A DNA stretch of 64,000 bases from Streptomyces sp. NBC_01116 (GCF_041435495.1 NZ_CP108644.1:3891501-3955500); one strand, 5' to 3'; counted from the stretch's first letter, positions 25,746 through 33,425 are shown. The notes: generated from the letters alone by a model not told the origin. Numbers and translations are program-made.

Positions 25746-26258
25746 CTACGACTTGGCGGACGCGTCCTTCGCTGGCGTGTTCGCACCCGCGCCGGCGGTC
25801 CCGCCCCCGGCCCGGCCGACGGCCCCGTCCGTCGCCGCTTTCGCCGCCGCGCAGTCCGCGCAGCGGCCGAAGATCGCGAAGTGCTTCATGTCCGTCTCGA
25901 AGCCGAAATCGGCGCGCAGCTTCTCGGTGAAGTCGGCGACGACGGAGAGATCCGCCTCGATGACGTCCGAGCAGTCCCGGCAGACGAGGTGGATGTGGTG
26001 GTGCCGGTCGGCCAGGTGGTACGTCGGGGCGCCGTGCCCCAGATGGGCGTGGCTGACCAGACCGAGCTCCTCCAGGAGCTCCAGGGTCCGGTACACCGTG
26101 GAGATGTTCACGCCGGACGCGGTCCTGCGCACCTCGCACAGGATGTCGTCCGGCGTCGCGTGCTCCAGGGCGTCGACCGCCTCCAGGACGAGCTGACGTT
26201 GGGGCGTCAGCCGGTAGCCGCGCTGCCGAAGATCGGTCTTCCAGTCGGTGCTCACCAC
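25746..26258 (-). CDS. nur: nickel-responsive Fur-family repressor Nur
   Basis: 170-residue metalloregulator. With GTG 26258 as residue 1, the nickel ligands known from Nur fall at H33, H86, H88 and H90 and the second-site ligands at H70, H72 and H126, all present (LEHATPDD, SHAHLGHG, RHHHIH, DMKHFAIF). CxxC pairs are C93/C96 and C133/C136. The recognition helix lies in SGVNISTVYRTLELL. TACACT (26268-26273) is 6 nt upstream, so the mRNA is probably leaderless. An Ala/Gly/Thr/Lys tail of about 30 residues after the last CxxC looks like a lineage-specific extension. It should repress nickel uptake and control SOD genes elsewhere. Confidence 0.9.
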   Translation of the reverse strand: MVSTDWKTDLRQRGYRLTPQRQLVLEAVDALEHATPDDILCEVRRTASGVNISTVYRTLELLEELGLVSHAHLGHGAPTYHLADRHHHIHLVCRDCSDVIEADLSVVADFTEKLRADFGFETDMKHFAIFGRCADCAAAKAATDGAVGRAGGGTAGAGANTPAKDASAKS

Positions 26259-26344
26259 ACGCCCAGTGTAGGGCGGGGCGAGCACCGGGAAGCAGCCCCC
26301 GGATCCGGCCGGGGTGGCTGCCGGGGTTCCCGCGGGAGGAACCC

Positions 26345-26917
26345 CTACTTGAAGAAGGCGATGCCGTCGTCCGGCATGTCTTCGAGGTTCCGCGCCATCT
26401 CGGCGACCTCCTCGGGGGTGACGACCTTCTTCAGGTGCGCCGACATGTACGGACGCAGCTCGACCTCGGGGGTGGCCTTCTCGCCGACCCACATGAGGTC
26501 GCTCTTGACGTACCCGTAGAGCCGCTTGCCGCCGCTGTACGGGCCGGAGGCCGCCGTACGGGCGACCGCGTCGGTGACCAGGTCGATCTGCGGCTTCTGG
26601 TCGGCCAACTCGCCGTACCAGATCTCGATGACGCCCTGGTCGCGGGCCATGACGACCTCGACCTTGCGGTCCTTGTCGATGCGCCAGTAGCCGGTCTCGG
26701 TCTCCAGCGGCCGGACCTGCTTGCCCTCGTCGTCCAGGACCCAGGTGTGGGAGACGTACTCCAGGAAGTCGCGGCCGTCGTGGCTGAAGGTCACTTCCTG
26801 GCCGAAGTTGCACTTCTCGGCGCCGGGGAAGTCGGACACGCCCGCGCCCGCCCAGTTGCCGAGGAGGAAGGCCAGCGGGACGAGGTCCGGGTGGAGGTCG
26901 GACGGAATCTCGATCAT
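26345..26917 (-). CDS. nitrobindin/FABP-family heme-binding protein
   Basis: 190-residue beta-barrel protein. The family signature LLGNWAGAGVSDFPG (GxWxGxG) lies at residues 18-32, and barrel strands follow: FGQEVTFSH, FLEYVSHTWVLD, GYWRIDKDRKVEVVMA, GVIEIWYGEL. The C-terminal His in YMSAHLKKV fits the heme-ligand position of nitrobindins. Heme ferric binding and peroxynitrite/NO chemistry are known for relatives; the role here is inferred. Downstream of nur's promoter on the same strand; upstream is a 33-residue membrane peptide gene. Confidence 0.85.
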   Translation of the reverse strand: MIEIPSDLHPDLVPLAFLLGNWAGAGVSDFPGAEKCNFGQEVTFSHDGRDFLEYVSHTWVLDDEGKQVRPLETETGYWRIDKDRKVEVVMARDQGVIEIWYGELADQKPQIDLVTDAVARTAASGPYSGGKRLYGYVKSDLMWVGEKATPEVELRPYMSAHLKKVVTPEEVAEMARNLEDMPDDGIAFFK

Positions 26918-26980
26918 GAGCGGCTCAGACGATCTGTGAGGGTGCGAGGGGTGGGCGGGGAGCCGTGGGAACGGCGGAGG

Positions 26981-27082
26981 TCAGCGCTGGCCCTGGTACA
27001 GCTTCTTCACGGTGATCGCGGCGAAGGCGGTGACGCCCACGCAGACCAGGACCAGCAGGGCGGTGAAGAATGCCTCAAGCAC
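26981..27082 (-). CDS. 33-residue single-pass membrane peptide
   Basis: Very short gene with good support: a GTG start at 27082 preceded by GAGGAG with 8-nt spacing, a single hydrophobic helix (AFFTALLVLVCVGVTAFAAI) and a basic end, VKKLYQGQR. The layout predicts an N-out or N-in bitopic membrane peptide. It lies 63 bp upstream of the nitrobindin-like gene in transcription order and may be coexpressed with it. I recall similar short ORFs in this position in other Streptomyces, which supports it being real; the function is unknown. Confidence 0.7.
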   Translation of the reverse strand: MLEAFFTALLVLVCVGVTAFAAITVKKLYQGQR

Positions 27083-27278
27083 AGGGGGCTCCTCGTGACG
27101 AGCGGGTGGCGGCGGTGACAGGGCCGGTCCCCAGCCTAATGGGTGGGGGCCCGGCCTTCTCGTCCAGGTGAGCCGGGAGGAGCCGCGAGGCGCAGGGGAG
27201 GAGCGGGGGCGAGCCGGGAGAGCGGGAGGAGCGGGGACGAGCCGGGAGGCCGCGTCCCGGCCGATTACAGTTCGGGAC

Positions 27279-27641
27279 ATGCCGAAGAAGCTTGTGATCA
27301 AGGTGACCGCCGGGCCCGAGGCCGCCGAGCGCTGCTCCCAGGCCTTCACCGTGGCGGCCGTGGGCGTCGCCAGCGGTGTGGAGGTCTCGCTCTGGCTGAC
27401 CGGCGAGTCCTCGTGGTTCGCCCTGCCCGGCCGGGCCGCCGAGTTCGAACTGCCGCACGCCGCCCCGCTGCCCGACCTGCTGGACTCGATCCTGGCGGGC
27501 GGCCGGATCACCCTGTGCACCCAGTGCGCGGCCCGGCGCGGCATCGGCGAGAAGGACGTGCTGGAGGGCGTACGGATCGCGGGCGCACAGGTCTTCGTGC
27601 AGGAGGCCATGGCGGACGGTGCCCAGGCGCTCGTCTACTGA
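27279..27641 (+). CDS. DsrE/DsrF-like protein
   Basis: 120-residue small cytosolic protein with a DsrE-like alpha/beta fold: KLVIKVTAGPEAAERCSQAFTVAAVGVASGVEVSLWLTGES, then ILAGGRITLCTQCAARRGI with a CxxC pair where DsrE-type sulfur carriers place a cysteine, and GAQVFVQEAMADGAQALVY at the end. Sulfur transfer is possible but not shown. No ribosome site; TACAGT (27266-27271) ends 7 nt before the ATG, suggesting a leaderless transcript. Convergent with the DUF3099 gene, stops 4 bp apart. Confidence 0.8.
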   Translation: MPKKLVIKVTAGPEAAERCSQAFTVAAVGVASGVEVSLWLTGESSWFALPGRAAEFELPHAAPLPDLLDSILAGGRITLCTQCAARRGIGEKDVLEGVRIAGAQVFVQEAMADGAQALVY

Positions 27642-27645
27642 CCGC

Positions 27646-27903
27646 TCAGCGGCGCTTCCTGCCGTCGAGCTCGTCCCACCACTCGTCGGACGTCGGATCG
27701 CCCGAGGGGTCGTCCCACCAGCGGTCCTCCGGGCCCCGCCGGTTGGCGACCACGGCGGCGACGGGCGGGATCACCATGGCGACCACGCACATGCCGATGG
27801 CGACCGGCATGGACCACAGGCGCACCACGGCCCAGGCGGACACGAAGAGCGCGATGCATCCGCCCATCATGAGGAAGTACTTCCGCCTGCGTCGGGCGTA
27901 CAT
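27646..27903 (-). CDS. DUF3099 membrane protein
   Basis: 85-residue membrane protein. MYARRRRKYF is followed by two hydrophobic helices (LMMGGCIALFVSAWAVV and MPVAIGMCVVAMVIPPVAAVVA) and an acidic tryptophan-rich tail (DRWWDDP, DEWWDEL). This is the DUF3099 pattern; function unknown. The ATG at 27903 has TACGCT (27910-27915) 6 nt upstream and so may be leaderless. Confidence 0.82.
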   Translation of the reverse strand: MYARRRRKYFLMMGGCIALFVSAWAVVRLWSMPVAIGMCVVAMVIPPVAAVVANRRGPEDRWWDDPSGDPTSDEWWDELDGRKRR

Positions 27904-27962
27904 GCTTCCAGCGTAGGACTCCCCGGCCCCTCCGCCCACCCGGCGGAGGCTCCGGACGGCAC

Positions 27963-28016
27963 GGAGGGCCGCACCCCGCGTCAGGTGGCGTCCAACCCCC
28001 TGGGGTGCGGCCCTCC
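27963..28016. terminator. long-loop hairpin terminator
   Basis: GGAGGGCCGCACCCC (27963-27977) and GGGGTGCGGCCCTCC (28002-28016) form a perfect 15-bp stem with a 24-nt loop. It lies just after the DUF1416 stop and between it and the DUF3099 promoter, so it likely ends the sulfurtransferase operon. Confidence 0.75.
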
Positions 28017-28065
28017 GGCCGTTCTGCGTGCCGTACGGAACGGCGTGCCGCCGGATCGTCGCGGA

Positions 28066-28353
28066 TCAGACGGCGATGGCGACCTCGGACAGCCCGCCGG
28101 TCTGCGCGACGACCGTGCGGTCGGCGCTGCCGCCCGGAACCAGGGCGCGGAGCGTCCAGGTGCCCTCGGCGGCGTAGAACCGGAACTGTCCGGTCGCCGA
28201 GGTCGGGACCTCGGCGGTGAACTCGCCGGTCGAGTCCAGCAGGCGCACGTAGCCGGTGACGGGCTCGCCGTCGCGGGTCACGCTGCCCTGGATGGTGGTC
28301 TCACCGGGCTTGATCGTCGAAGCGTCGGGGCCACCGGCCTGTGCTCCACACAT
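28066..28353 (-). CDS. DUF1416 protein (SseC-like)
   Basis: 95-residue protein starting MCGAQAGGPDAST, then a transthyretin/CNA-B-like beta-sandwich pattern (IQGSVTRDGEPVTGYVRLLDSTGEFTAEV, GQFRFYAAEGTWTLRALVPG). It is the partner gene of rhodanese-type sulfurtransferases in actinobacteria (SseC in mycobacteria, by recollection). It lies 56 bp downstream of the sulfurtransferase and is probably cotranscribed. The conserved N-terminal Cys may take part in sulfur handling; this is inferred. Confidence 0.88.
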   Translation of the reverse strand: MCGAQAGGPDASTIKPGETTIQGSVTRDGEPVTGYVRLLDSTGEFTAEVPTSATGQFRFYAAEGTWTLRALVPGGSADRTVVAQTGGLSEVAIAV

Positions 28354-28409
28354 GGTTCTGTCCTTCTGGTCGGGTCGTGCGGGTCGGTCGGGTCGTGCGG
28401 TCGTCCGGA

Positions 28410-29249
28410 CTACTTGGCGGGGCCGAGCTCGATCGGCACACCGACGAGGGAGCCGTACTCGGTCCAGGAACCGTCGTAGTTCTTGACGTTCTCCTGGCCG
28501 AGCAGCTCGTGGAGCACGAACCAGGTGAGCGCGGAGCGCTCACCGATGCGGCAGTAGGCGATGGTGTCCTTCGCCAGGTCGACCTGCTCGTCCTCGTAGA
28601 GGGCCTTGAGCTCGTCGTCCGACTTGAACGTGCCGTCGTCGTTGGCGTTCTTCGACCACGGGATGTTGCGGGCGCTCGGCACGTGGCCGGGGCGCTGCGA
28701 CTGCTCCTGCGGGAGGTGGGCCGGGGCGAGCAGCTTGCCGCTGAACTCGTCGGGCGAGCGCACGTCGACCAGGTTCTGGTTGCCGATGGCCTTGACGACG
28801 TCGTCGCGGTAGGCGCGGATCGACTCGTCCTGCGGCTTGGCCGTGTACTGCGTGGCCGGGCGCGTCGGGACGGCGTCGGTCAGGTCGCGGGAGTCGAGCT
28901 CCCACTTCTTGCGGCCGCCGTCGAGGAGCTTGACGTTCTCGTGGCCGTACAGCTTGAAGTACCAGTAGGCGTAGGAGGCGAACCAGTTGTTGTTGCCGCC
29001 GTAGAGGACGACCAGCGTGTCGTTGCCGATGCCCTTCTCGCTGAGCAGCTTCTCGAAGCCGGCCTGGTCGACGAAGTCCCGGCGGACCGGGTCCTGGAGG
29101 TCCTTGGTCCAGTCGATCCGGATCGCGTTCTTGATGTGGTTCTTCTCGTACGCCGAGGTGTCCTCGTCCACCTCGACGATGGCGACCTGCGGGTCGTCGA
29201 TGTGGGCCTCGACCCAGTCGGCGTCTACCAGGACGTCGCTGCGGCTCAT
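28410..29249 (-). CDS. thiosulfate/3-mercaptopyruvate sulfurtransferase
   Basis: 279-residue two-domain rhodanese. The inactive N-terminal repeat contains YEKNHIKNAIRIDWTKDLQDP and the C-terminal repeat the active-site loop AYCRIGERSALTW, with the persulfide Cys in CRIGERS near residue 233. It transfers sulfane sulfur to cyanide or other acceptors; annotated as CysA/SseA-type in related genomes. ATG 29249 follows GGAGGAGAACAAC. A cysteine-containing leader peptide gene precedes it by 162 bp, pointing to regulation by sulfur or cysteine supply. Confidence 0.92.
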   Translation of the reverse strand: MSRSDVLVDADWVEAHIDDPQVAIVEVDEDTSAYEKNHIKNAIRIDWTKDLQDPVRRDFVDQAGFEKLLSEKGIGNDTLVVLYGGNNNWFASYAYWYFKLYGHENVKLLDGGRKKWELDSRDLTDAVPTRPATQYTAKPQDESIRAYRDDVVKAIGNQNLVDVRSPDEFSGKLLAPAHLPQEQSQRPGHVPSARNIPWSKNANDDGTFKSDDELKALYEDEQVDLAKDTIAYCRIGERSALTWFVLHELLGQENVKNYDGSWTEYGSLVGVPIELGPAK

Positions 29250-29354
29250 GTTGTTCTCCTCCGGGGCAGTCTGCGGCGGGGTGGTGCGAGATGCGGAGTC
29301 GCTGTGCGGGTGTACGCGCGGAGGCACGGAACGCGGCGCGTACGGGGCACGGGG

Positions 29355-29382
29355 CCGGCCCTGACGACGGTCGAAGGGCCGG
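29355..29382 (-). promoter_or_regulatory. hairpin in the leader-sulfurtransferase gap
   Basis: CCGGCCCT (29355-29362) pairs perfectly with AGGGCCGG (29375-29382) across a 12-nt loop. It lies 30 nt after the leader-peptide stop and about 105 nt before the sulfurtransferase start, where an attenuation or anti-attenuation structure would be expected. No U-run follows, so an intrinsic terminator is not proven. Confidence 0.4.
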
Positions 29383-29411
29383 GGAGAAACGGGACGGTGC
29401 GAACGCCCCGC

Positions 29412-29492
29412 TCAGAAGGTGCGACAGAGCATGGCGGCGACGCGGCACAGGTCTACTGCCCGCCGCTTCGTGAGATCCGCCTGTCGCTTCAT
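29412..29492 (-). CDS. cysteine-containing leader peptide (26 residues)
   Basis: Small ORF beginning MKRQADLTKRR and ending LCRVAAMLCRTF, with two Cys codons in the last eleven positions. The C-terminal LCR...LCRTF pattern matches the Streptomyces putative leader peptide family found before sulfur-metabolism genes. The ATG has no ribosome site but sits 7 nt after a TACGAT -10 hexamer, so it is read from a leaderless mRNA. Ribosome stalling at the Cys codons when Cys-tRNA is scarce would be the natural sensor; that mechanism is inferred from related actinobacterial uORFs. Confidence 0.8.
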   Translation of the reverse strand: MKRQADLTKRRAVDLCRVAAMLCRTF

Positions 29493-29499
29493 GGGTCCG

Positions 29500-29529
29500 A
29501 TCGTAGGGAGGTACGGACGGAGATGTCAC
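29500..29529 (-). promoter_or_regulatory. promoter of the leader-sulfurtransferase operon
   Basis: On the minus strand: -35 GTGACA (29524-29529), 18-bp spacer, -10 TACGAT (29500-29505), then 7 nt to the leader ATG at 29492. It is close to the housekeeping (HrdB) consensus and places the transcription start at the start codon. Confidence 0.7.
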
Positions 29530-29765
29530 CGTCGTGTCGCATGATGAGACACGATCATCCGCGATGTGAGACGGGTGGGGGGTTAACCGGCCTCGGATCC
29601 CGCGCGCCACTCCCCCGGACCTTCCCCGCATCTGCGGACCGGACGCGAGCGTCTCACTATCCGGATCGGTCGCATCGAACGCACCGGTCGGCGCGGAAGA
29701 AGGCGTAGGGGCGGGGTGGTGGGGATTGAGGCGTAAGGAAGGGTACGGGGGCGTATGGGGGGCGG

Positions 29766-30455
29766 TCAGCCGGTCAGGGAGACGTCCGAGCCGGCCACCG
29801 ATATCTCCAGGCCCTTCTCGGTCACCTTGACCTCGCGGAGCTCCAGGCCCCGCGGAAGCCCGTCGATGTCGCCCTCGAAGTCGGTCTTCTTGCGGACCAG
29901 CTCCTCGACGCCGGGAATCCCCTCACCCGGCACCTCGTCCGCACGCACCTTGATCGTCCGGCCGTCGACGCGGGTCACGGTGGACAGCACGCTGCGCGAG
30001 ATCGGCCGGCCGAGGATCTCGACCGTGCCGGTGACCTTCGCCTTGCCCTTGCCGCCGTACTCCACGACGACGCCGTCGCTGGCCGCCGCCGTCAGGTCCT
30101 CGTAGCTGACGAGCGCGGTGCCGGTGGCGCGGGCGGCGGTGGCGCTCCGGTAGCCGGAGCCGAGCTTCACGTCGTGCAGTTCGGCCCGGACCTCGCTGAC
30201 CCGTATCGAACGCCCGGCGGCGCTGGCCTCCATGCCGGTGAGGTCGACGTCGACCCGGTCGAGCCGCGAGCCGGCGAGCTGGGTGAGGAAGGGGAAGCCC
30301 TTGATCGAGATCTCCGTCGTGGCGGGCCCGCCCCCGCTGATCGTGACCCGGTCCTCGGCCTCGGACTCGGCGAACCAGACGGCCGCGCGGTCGACGGCGA
30401 GGAAGAGACCGCCGAGCACCACCACCAGGACCAGCAGTATTCGCAGCGCGCGCAT
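29766..30455 (-). CDS. DUF2993 (LmeA-like) membrane-anchored protein
   Basis: 229 residues: an N-terminal membrane anchor (MRALRILLVLVVVLGGLFLAVD) followed by the DUF2993 fold, including ITISGG-type TISGGGPATTEISIKGFPFLTQLAGSRLDRVDVDLTG. In mycobacteria the DUF2993 protein LmeA binds phosphoinositide lipids during lipomannan assembly; the role in Streptomyces is unknown. ATG 30455 follows GGGGGAA. It is on the same strand as the upstream membrane protein but 164 bp away, so cotranscription is uncertain. The 29493-29765 gap before the leader promoter shows no other gene. Confidence 0.85.
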   Translation of the reverse strand: MRALRILLVLVVVLGGLFLAVDRAAVWFAESEAEDRVTISGGGPATTEISIKGFPFLTQLAGSRLDRVDVDLTGMEASAAGRSIRVSEVRAELHDVKLGSGYRSATAARATGTALVSYEDLTAAASDGVVVEYGGKGKAKVTGTVEILGRPISRSVLSTVTRVDGRTIKVRADEVPGEGIPGVEELVRKKTDFEGDIDGLPRGLELREVKVTEKGLEISVAGSDVSLTG

Positions 30456-30619
30456 GTGTCGTTCCCCCACCCTGAGCCGATCGGTCCCCCTGGCGCCCGT
30501 GAGCCTACTGCCGCAGGACGGGGACGCCCTGGATGACCGACGACCGGCGGCCCCCCATCGGTTCCCGAGGGGCCGTCGGCGGCGGGCCGGCAGCGGTGGC
30601 CGGCGGTGGCCCGGGACGG

Positions 30620-32050
30620 TCAGAGGACGGCGCGGCCGACCAGGTAGACGGCCGGGGCCGCCGCGGCCAGCGGCAGCGCCACCCCGGCGGTCATGTGCAC
30701 GAACCGGGACGGGTAGTCGTAGCTCGCCACCCGCAGCCCGATGAGCGCGCACCCGGCCGCCGCGAGGCCGATCAGCACGCCCTTCGAGCCGATGTCGACC
30801 GCGTTGCCGGCGACGAGACCCGCGCCGGCACCCGCGAGCAGGGCCACCGCGAGGGAGACCGCGCCGGGCAGCGGAAGGGCCCGGACGAGTGTGGCCGCCG
30901 CGACGGCCACCCCGCCGACCACCACCGCGTCCGGGACCGCCGCGAGGTGTCCGCCCGCGAGCACCGCGAGGGACGCCGAGACGACCGTGGCCATCAGGCC
31001 GTACATCCGCTCGTCGGCCCCCGCGTGGCTGCGGAGCTGGAGGACCACGGTGAGCAGCACCCAGACGCCCAGGGTGCCCAGCAGCGCGGCGGGGCCGTGC
31101 TCCCGGCCCGCCGCGAGCAGGACGACGTCGGCGACCAGGCCCCCGGCGAAGGCGAGCGCGATGCCCTGGCGGGCGGGCCACATGCCGTTGAGCCGGAACC
31201 ATCCGGCGGCCGTCACCGCCTGGAGGAGCACCACCGGGACGAGCAGGGCGTACGGCCCGATCGCCGCGCCCCCCGCGAGCAGCAGACCGAGCACGGCGGT
31301 GAGCGCCGCGGGCTGCATCCCCGGCGCGATGATCGGCGAACGGCCTTCCGCGCGGGCCCGCTGCGCGTCGGTGATCCGGGCGTTGCCCAGCGTCGTCGGC
31401 GCGCTGTAGCCCGTGTCGCCGGCCTCCGGCCGCGCGGTCACGGGCTCGGGGGCGGGCACGGGTGCGGCGGGGGCCGAGGGAGCGGCGGGCGTGGCCGGCG
31501 CGGCCGGAACCTCGGGCGGCAGCGGGAAGGAGCCCGAGGCCCCCTGAGGCGGCAGATAGGCGGTGTCGGCCGCGGAGGGCCGGTACGGCTGCTGGTGGTG
31601 CGGCTGGTGGTGCTGGTGCTGCGGCTGCTGGTGCTGCGGCTGCTGCCCCTGGTACTGCTGCTGCGGTTCCTGGTAATGCCGCTGGTGCTGGTTCTGCTGC
31701 TGCGGCTCCTGGTACTGCTGCTGGTACGGAGGGTGCGGCTCCGGTGCCCCGTACGGGCCGGGCTGCTGCGAGCCGTACGGATCCGGCTGCGGCGCCCCGT
31801 ACGGCGGCTGCCCGTACCCCTGCGCCTGCGCCTGCGCCCGGTGCTGTTCGCCGTCCGGGCGGATCGTCGGCTGGTACTGCGTGTCCCAGGTCGGCGCCTG
31901 CCACGTCTGCGTCGCGCCCTGGTCGAAGGCGGCCGGGTCCTGGGGCGCGGCGGACTGCCCGGCCGTCCCGTCGGGCCAGTGCGGTGACGCCGGCTGCTGC
32001 TGCCGCTCGGGGTCGTACGGATACGGGTACTGCTGATCGCTGCTGCTCAT
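30620..32050 (-). CDS. multi-pass membrane protein with Gln/Pro/Tyr-rich N-terminus
   Basis: 476 residues. The first 160 are a disordered, Gln/Pro/Tyr/His-rich cytoplasmic region full of QQYQEPQQQ-like and PYGAPQP-like repeats, followed by a Pro/Ala linker and about ten predicted transmembrane helices (ALTAVLGLLLAGGAAIGPY onward to the C-terminal LPLAAAAPAVYLVGRAVL). The family is not recognised beyond Streptomyces membrane protein. ATG 32050 follows GGAGGG and lies 10 bp after the MoaD-like stop, so the two are coupled. Confidence 0.8.
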   Translation of the reverse strand: MSSSDQQYPYPYDPERQQQPASPHWPDGTAGQSAAPQDPAAFDQGATQTWQAPTWDTQYQPTIRPDGEQHRAQAQAQGYGQPPYGAPQPDPYGSQQPGPYGAPEPHPPYQQQYQEPQQQNQHQRHYQEPQQQYQGQQPQHQQPQHQHHQPHHQQPYRPSAADTAYLPPQGASGSFPLPPEVPAAPATPAAPSAPAAPVPAPEPVTARPEAGDTGYSAPTTLGNARITDAQRARAEGRSPIIAPGMQPAALTAVLGLLLAGGAAIGPYALLVPVVLLQAVTAAGWFRLNGMWPARQGIALAFAGGLVADVVLLAAGREHGPAALLGTLGVWVLLTVVLQLRSHAGADERMYGLMATVVSASLAVLAGGHLAAVPDAVVVGGVAVAAATLVRALPLPGAVSLAVALLAGAGAGLVAGNAVDIGSKGVLIGLAAAGCALIGLRVASYDYPSRFVHMTAGVALPLAAAAPAVYLVGRAVL

Positions 32051-32060
32051 GGCCTGCGGT

Positions 32061-32315
32061 TCACCCTCCTGCGAACGGCGGGAGCACCTCGACCGTGCCG
32101 CCCTCGGCAAGGCGTACGGTCTCATGCCCACGGGTCCCGACGGGGTTCCCGTCGATGAGGAACGAGCACCGCCGGAGCACCTGGCCCAGTTCGCCCGGGT
32201 GCCTCTCGCGCGCGGCGTCGAGCGCCTCGGCGAGGGTCTCCGCCGCGTACGGTTCCTCCGCGGTGCCCGCCGCGGCCTTGGCCGCGGCCCAGTAGCGGAT
32301 CGTCCCCGCTGCCAT
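32061..32315 (-). CDS. MoaD/ThiS-family sulfur-carrier-like protein
   Basis: 84-residue beta-grasp protein: GTIRYWAAAKAAAGTAEEPYAAETLAEALDAARERHP, LRRCSFLIDGNPVG and the end GGTVEVLPPFAGG. The C-terminal Gly-Gly is the site activated to thiocarboxylate in MoaD and ThiS. MoaE, ThiG or an E1-like enzyme is not visible nearby, so the partner pathway (molybdopterin or other) is open. ATG 32315 follows GAAGGAG. It lies between a hydrolase gene and a membrane protein gene on the same strand. Confidence 0.85.
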   Translation of the reverse strand: MAAGTIRYWAAAKAAAGTAEEPYAAETLAEALDAARERHPGELGQVLRRCSFLIDGNPVGTRGHETVRLAEGGTVEVLPPFAGG

Positions 32316-32374
32316 GGCGCCACTCCTTCGGGTCGGTTCGTCGGACGCCTCGTGCGTCAGCTCTCCATGATGGG

Positions 32375-33292
32375 TCACGCGCGCGGCGCGGCCGTCGCCC
32401 AGTCGGCGATACGGGCCAGCAGGGCGTCGTCCGCCGCGTTCTCGGCGTGGCCCATCCCCCGCTCCAGCCACAGCTCCGCGCCGCCCGGACCGGCGGCCTC
32501 CGCCAGCATCCTCGGGTGGTCCAGCGGGAAGTACGGGTCCCGGTCGCCGTGCACGAGCAGCAGCGGGGCCGGGGCGATGAGCGGGACCGCGGCGACCGGG
32601 GAGAGCGGGACGGGGTCCCAGTCCCCGGTCGCGATGCGGGTACGGAACCCGTAGCGCCCGACGAGGCGGCCCGAGGGGCGGGTGACCACCCAGTGCAGCC
32701 GGCGCATCGGGGCCGTCCCCCGGTAGTACCAGCGAGCGGGAGCGCTGACGGAGACCACCGCGTCCGTGTGCGCCCCCGAACCGCCCGTGCGCCCCGCGCG
32801 CTCCGGTACACGAACGGCGGTATGCACCGCCCCGGATTCCGCCGCGTACAGGGCGCCGTGCCGGAGCACCACCGAGCCGCCCATCGAGAACCCGACCGTC
32901 ACCACCCGGGAGTGCCCCAGCTCCCGCGCCCAGGCCACCGCCGCGGCCAGGTCCAGCACCTCGCGGTCGCCCACCGTGGAGCGCCCGCCGGACCGTCCGT
33001 GACCCCGGAACGAGAACGTGATCACGGCCGCACGCCGGGCGAAGACCCGTGCGGCGCGCCGCACGGCGGGGCGGTCGGCCGAGCCGGTGAAACCGTGCGC
33101 GACGACGATCACGGGGGTCGCCGCGGGCCCCTCGCCCGCTTCGCCGCCCGGCGTCCCGGCACCTGTCGTACACGGTTCGTACACCGCCTCGACCGGTACG
33201 CCGTCATCCGTCAGCAACGTGGCACATCGTGGGGGGCGCGTGAGCAAGGGAACAGAGGAACTCGGGAATCGACCCTCGGACGCGGAACTCAT
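32375..33292 (-). CDS. alpha/beta hydrolase
   Basis: 305-residue predicted hydrolase. VIVVAHGFTGSADRPAVRR supplies the oxyanion-hole HG, FSFRGHGRSGG follows, VGFSMGGSVVLRHGA is the nucleophile elbow, LLLVHGDRDPYFPLDHPRML carries the acid, and GMGHAENAAD the catalytic His. It is cytosolic. The start is uncertain: the ATG at 33292 has no ribosome site, and a GTG at 33253 is an alternative. It heads the hydrolase - MoaD-like - membrane protein string and is divergent from glnR. Confidence 0.85.
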   Translation of the reverse strand: MSSASEGRFPSSSVPLLTRPPRCATLLTDDGVPVEAVYEPCTTGAGTPGGEAGEGPAATPVIVVAHGFTGSADRPAVRRAARVFARRAAVITFSFRGHGRSGGRSTVGDREVLDLAAAVAWARELGHSRVVTVGFSMGGSVVLRHGALYAAESGAVHTAVRVPERAGRTGGSGAHTDAVVSVSAPARWYYRGTAPMRRLHWVVTRPSGRLVGRYGFRTRIATGDWDPVPLSPVAAVPLIAPAPLLLVHGDRDPYFPLDHPRMLAEAAGPGGAELWLERGMGHAENAADDALLARIADWATAAPRA

Positions 33293-33358
33293 GTGGGCTA
33301 TTCTGCTGCGAAGAGGATCCGGGCAATGCAGCCCCCGGGTCCTTTTGTGCTTTACCGG

Positions 33359-33374
33359 CGTTGTTACGACAACG
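33359..33374. promoter_or_regulatory. inverted repeat in the hydrolase-glnR intergenic region
   Basis: CGTTGT (33359-33364), spacer TACG, ACAACG (33369-33374) form a perfect 6-bp inverted repeat about 190 bp before glnR. A GTTAC-N6-GTTTC arrangement overlaps it and is loosely reminiscent of GlnR half-sites, but the second element does not match the GAAAC consensus on this strand. Candidate control site only. Confidence 0.35.
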
Positions 33375-33425
33375 TTTCGACAAGCTCAGCGGTCCCAGGG
33401 CGCGGGACCGCACCGTGAAACCCGC

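Noticed and set aside
29766..31904. A 712-codon minus-strand frame covering DUF2993 and the upstream membrane protein
   Set aside because: Only its last 229 codons carry a real domain and signal; the rest reads Arg/Ala/Gly low complexity opposite-phase to the true membrane protein frame.
33340..33380. Canonical GlnR box upstream of glnR
   Set aside because: GTTAC-N6 is followed by GTTTC rather than GAAAC; only one partial pair is present, so it is kept as an unassigned inverted repeat.
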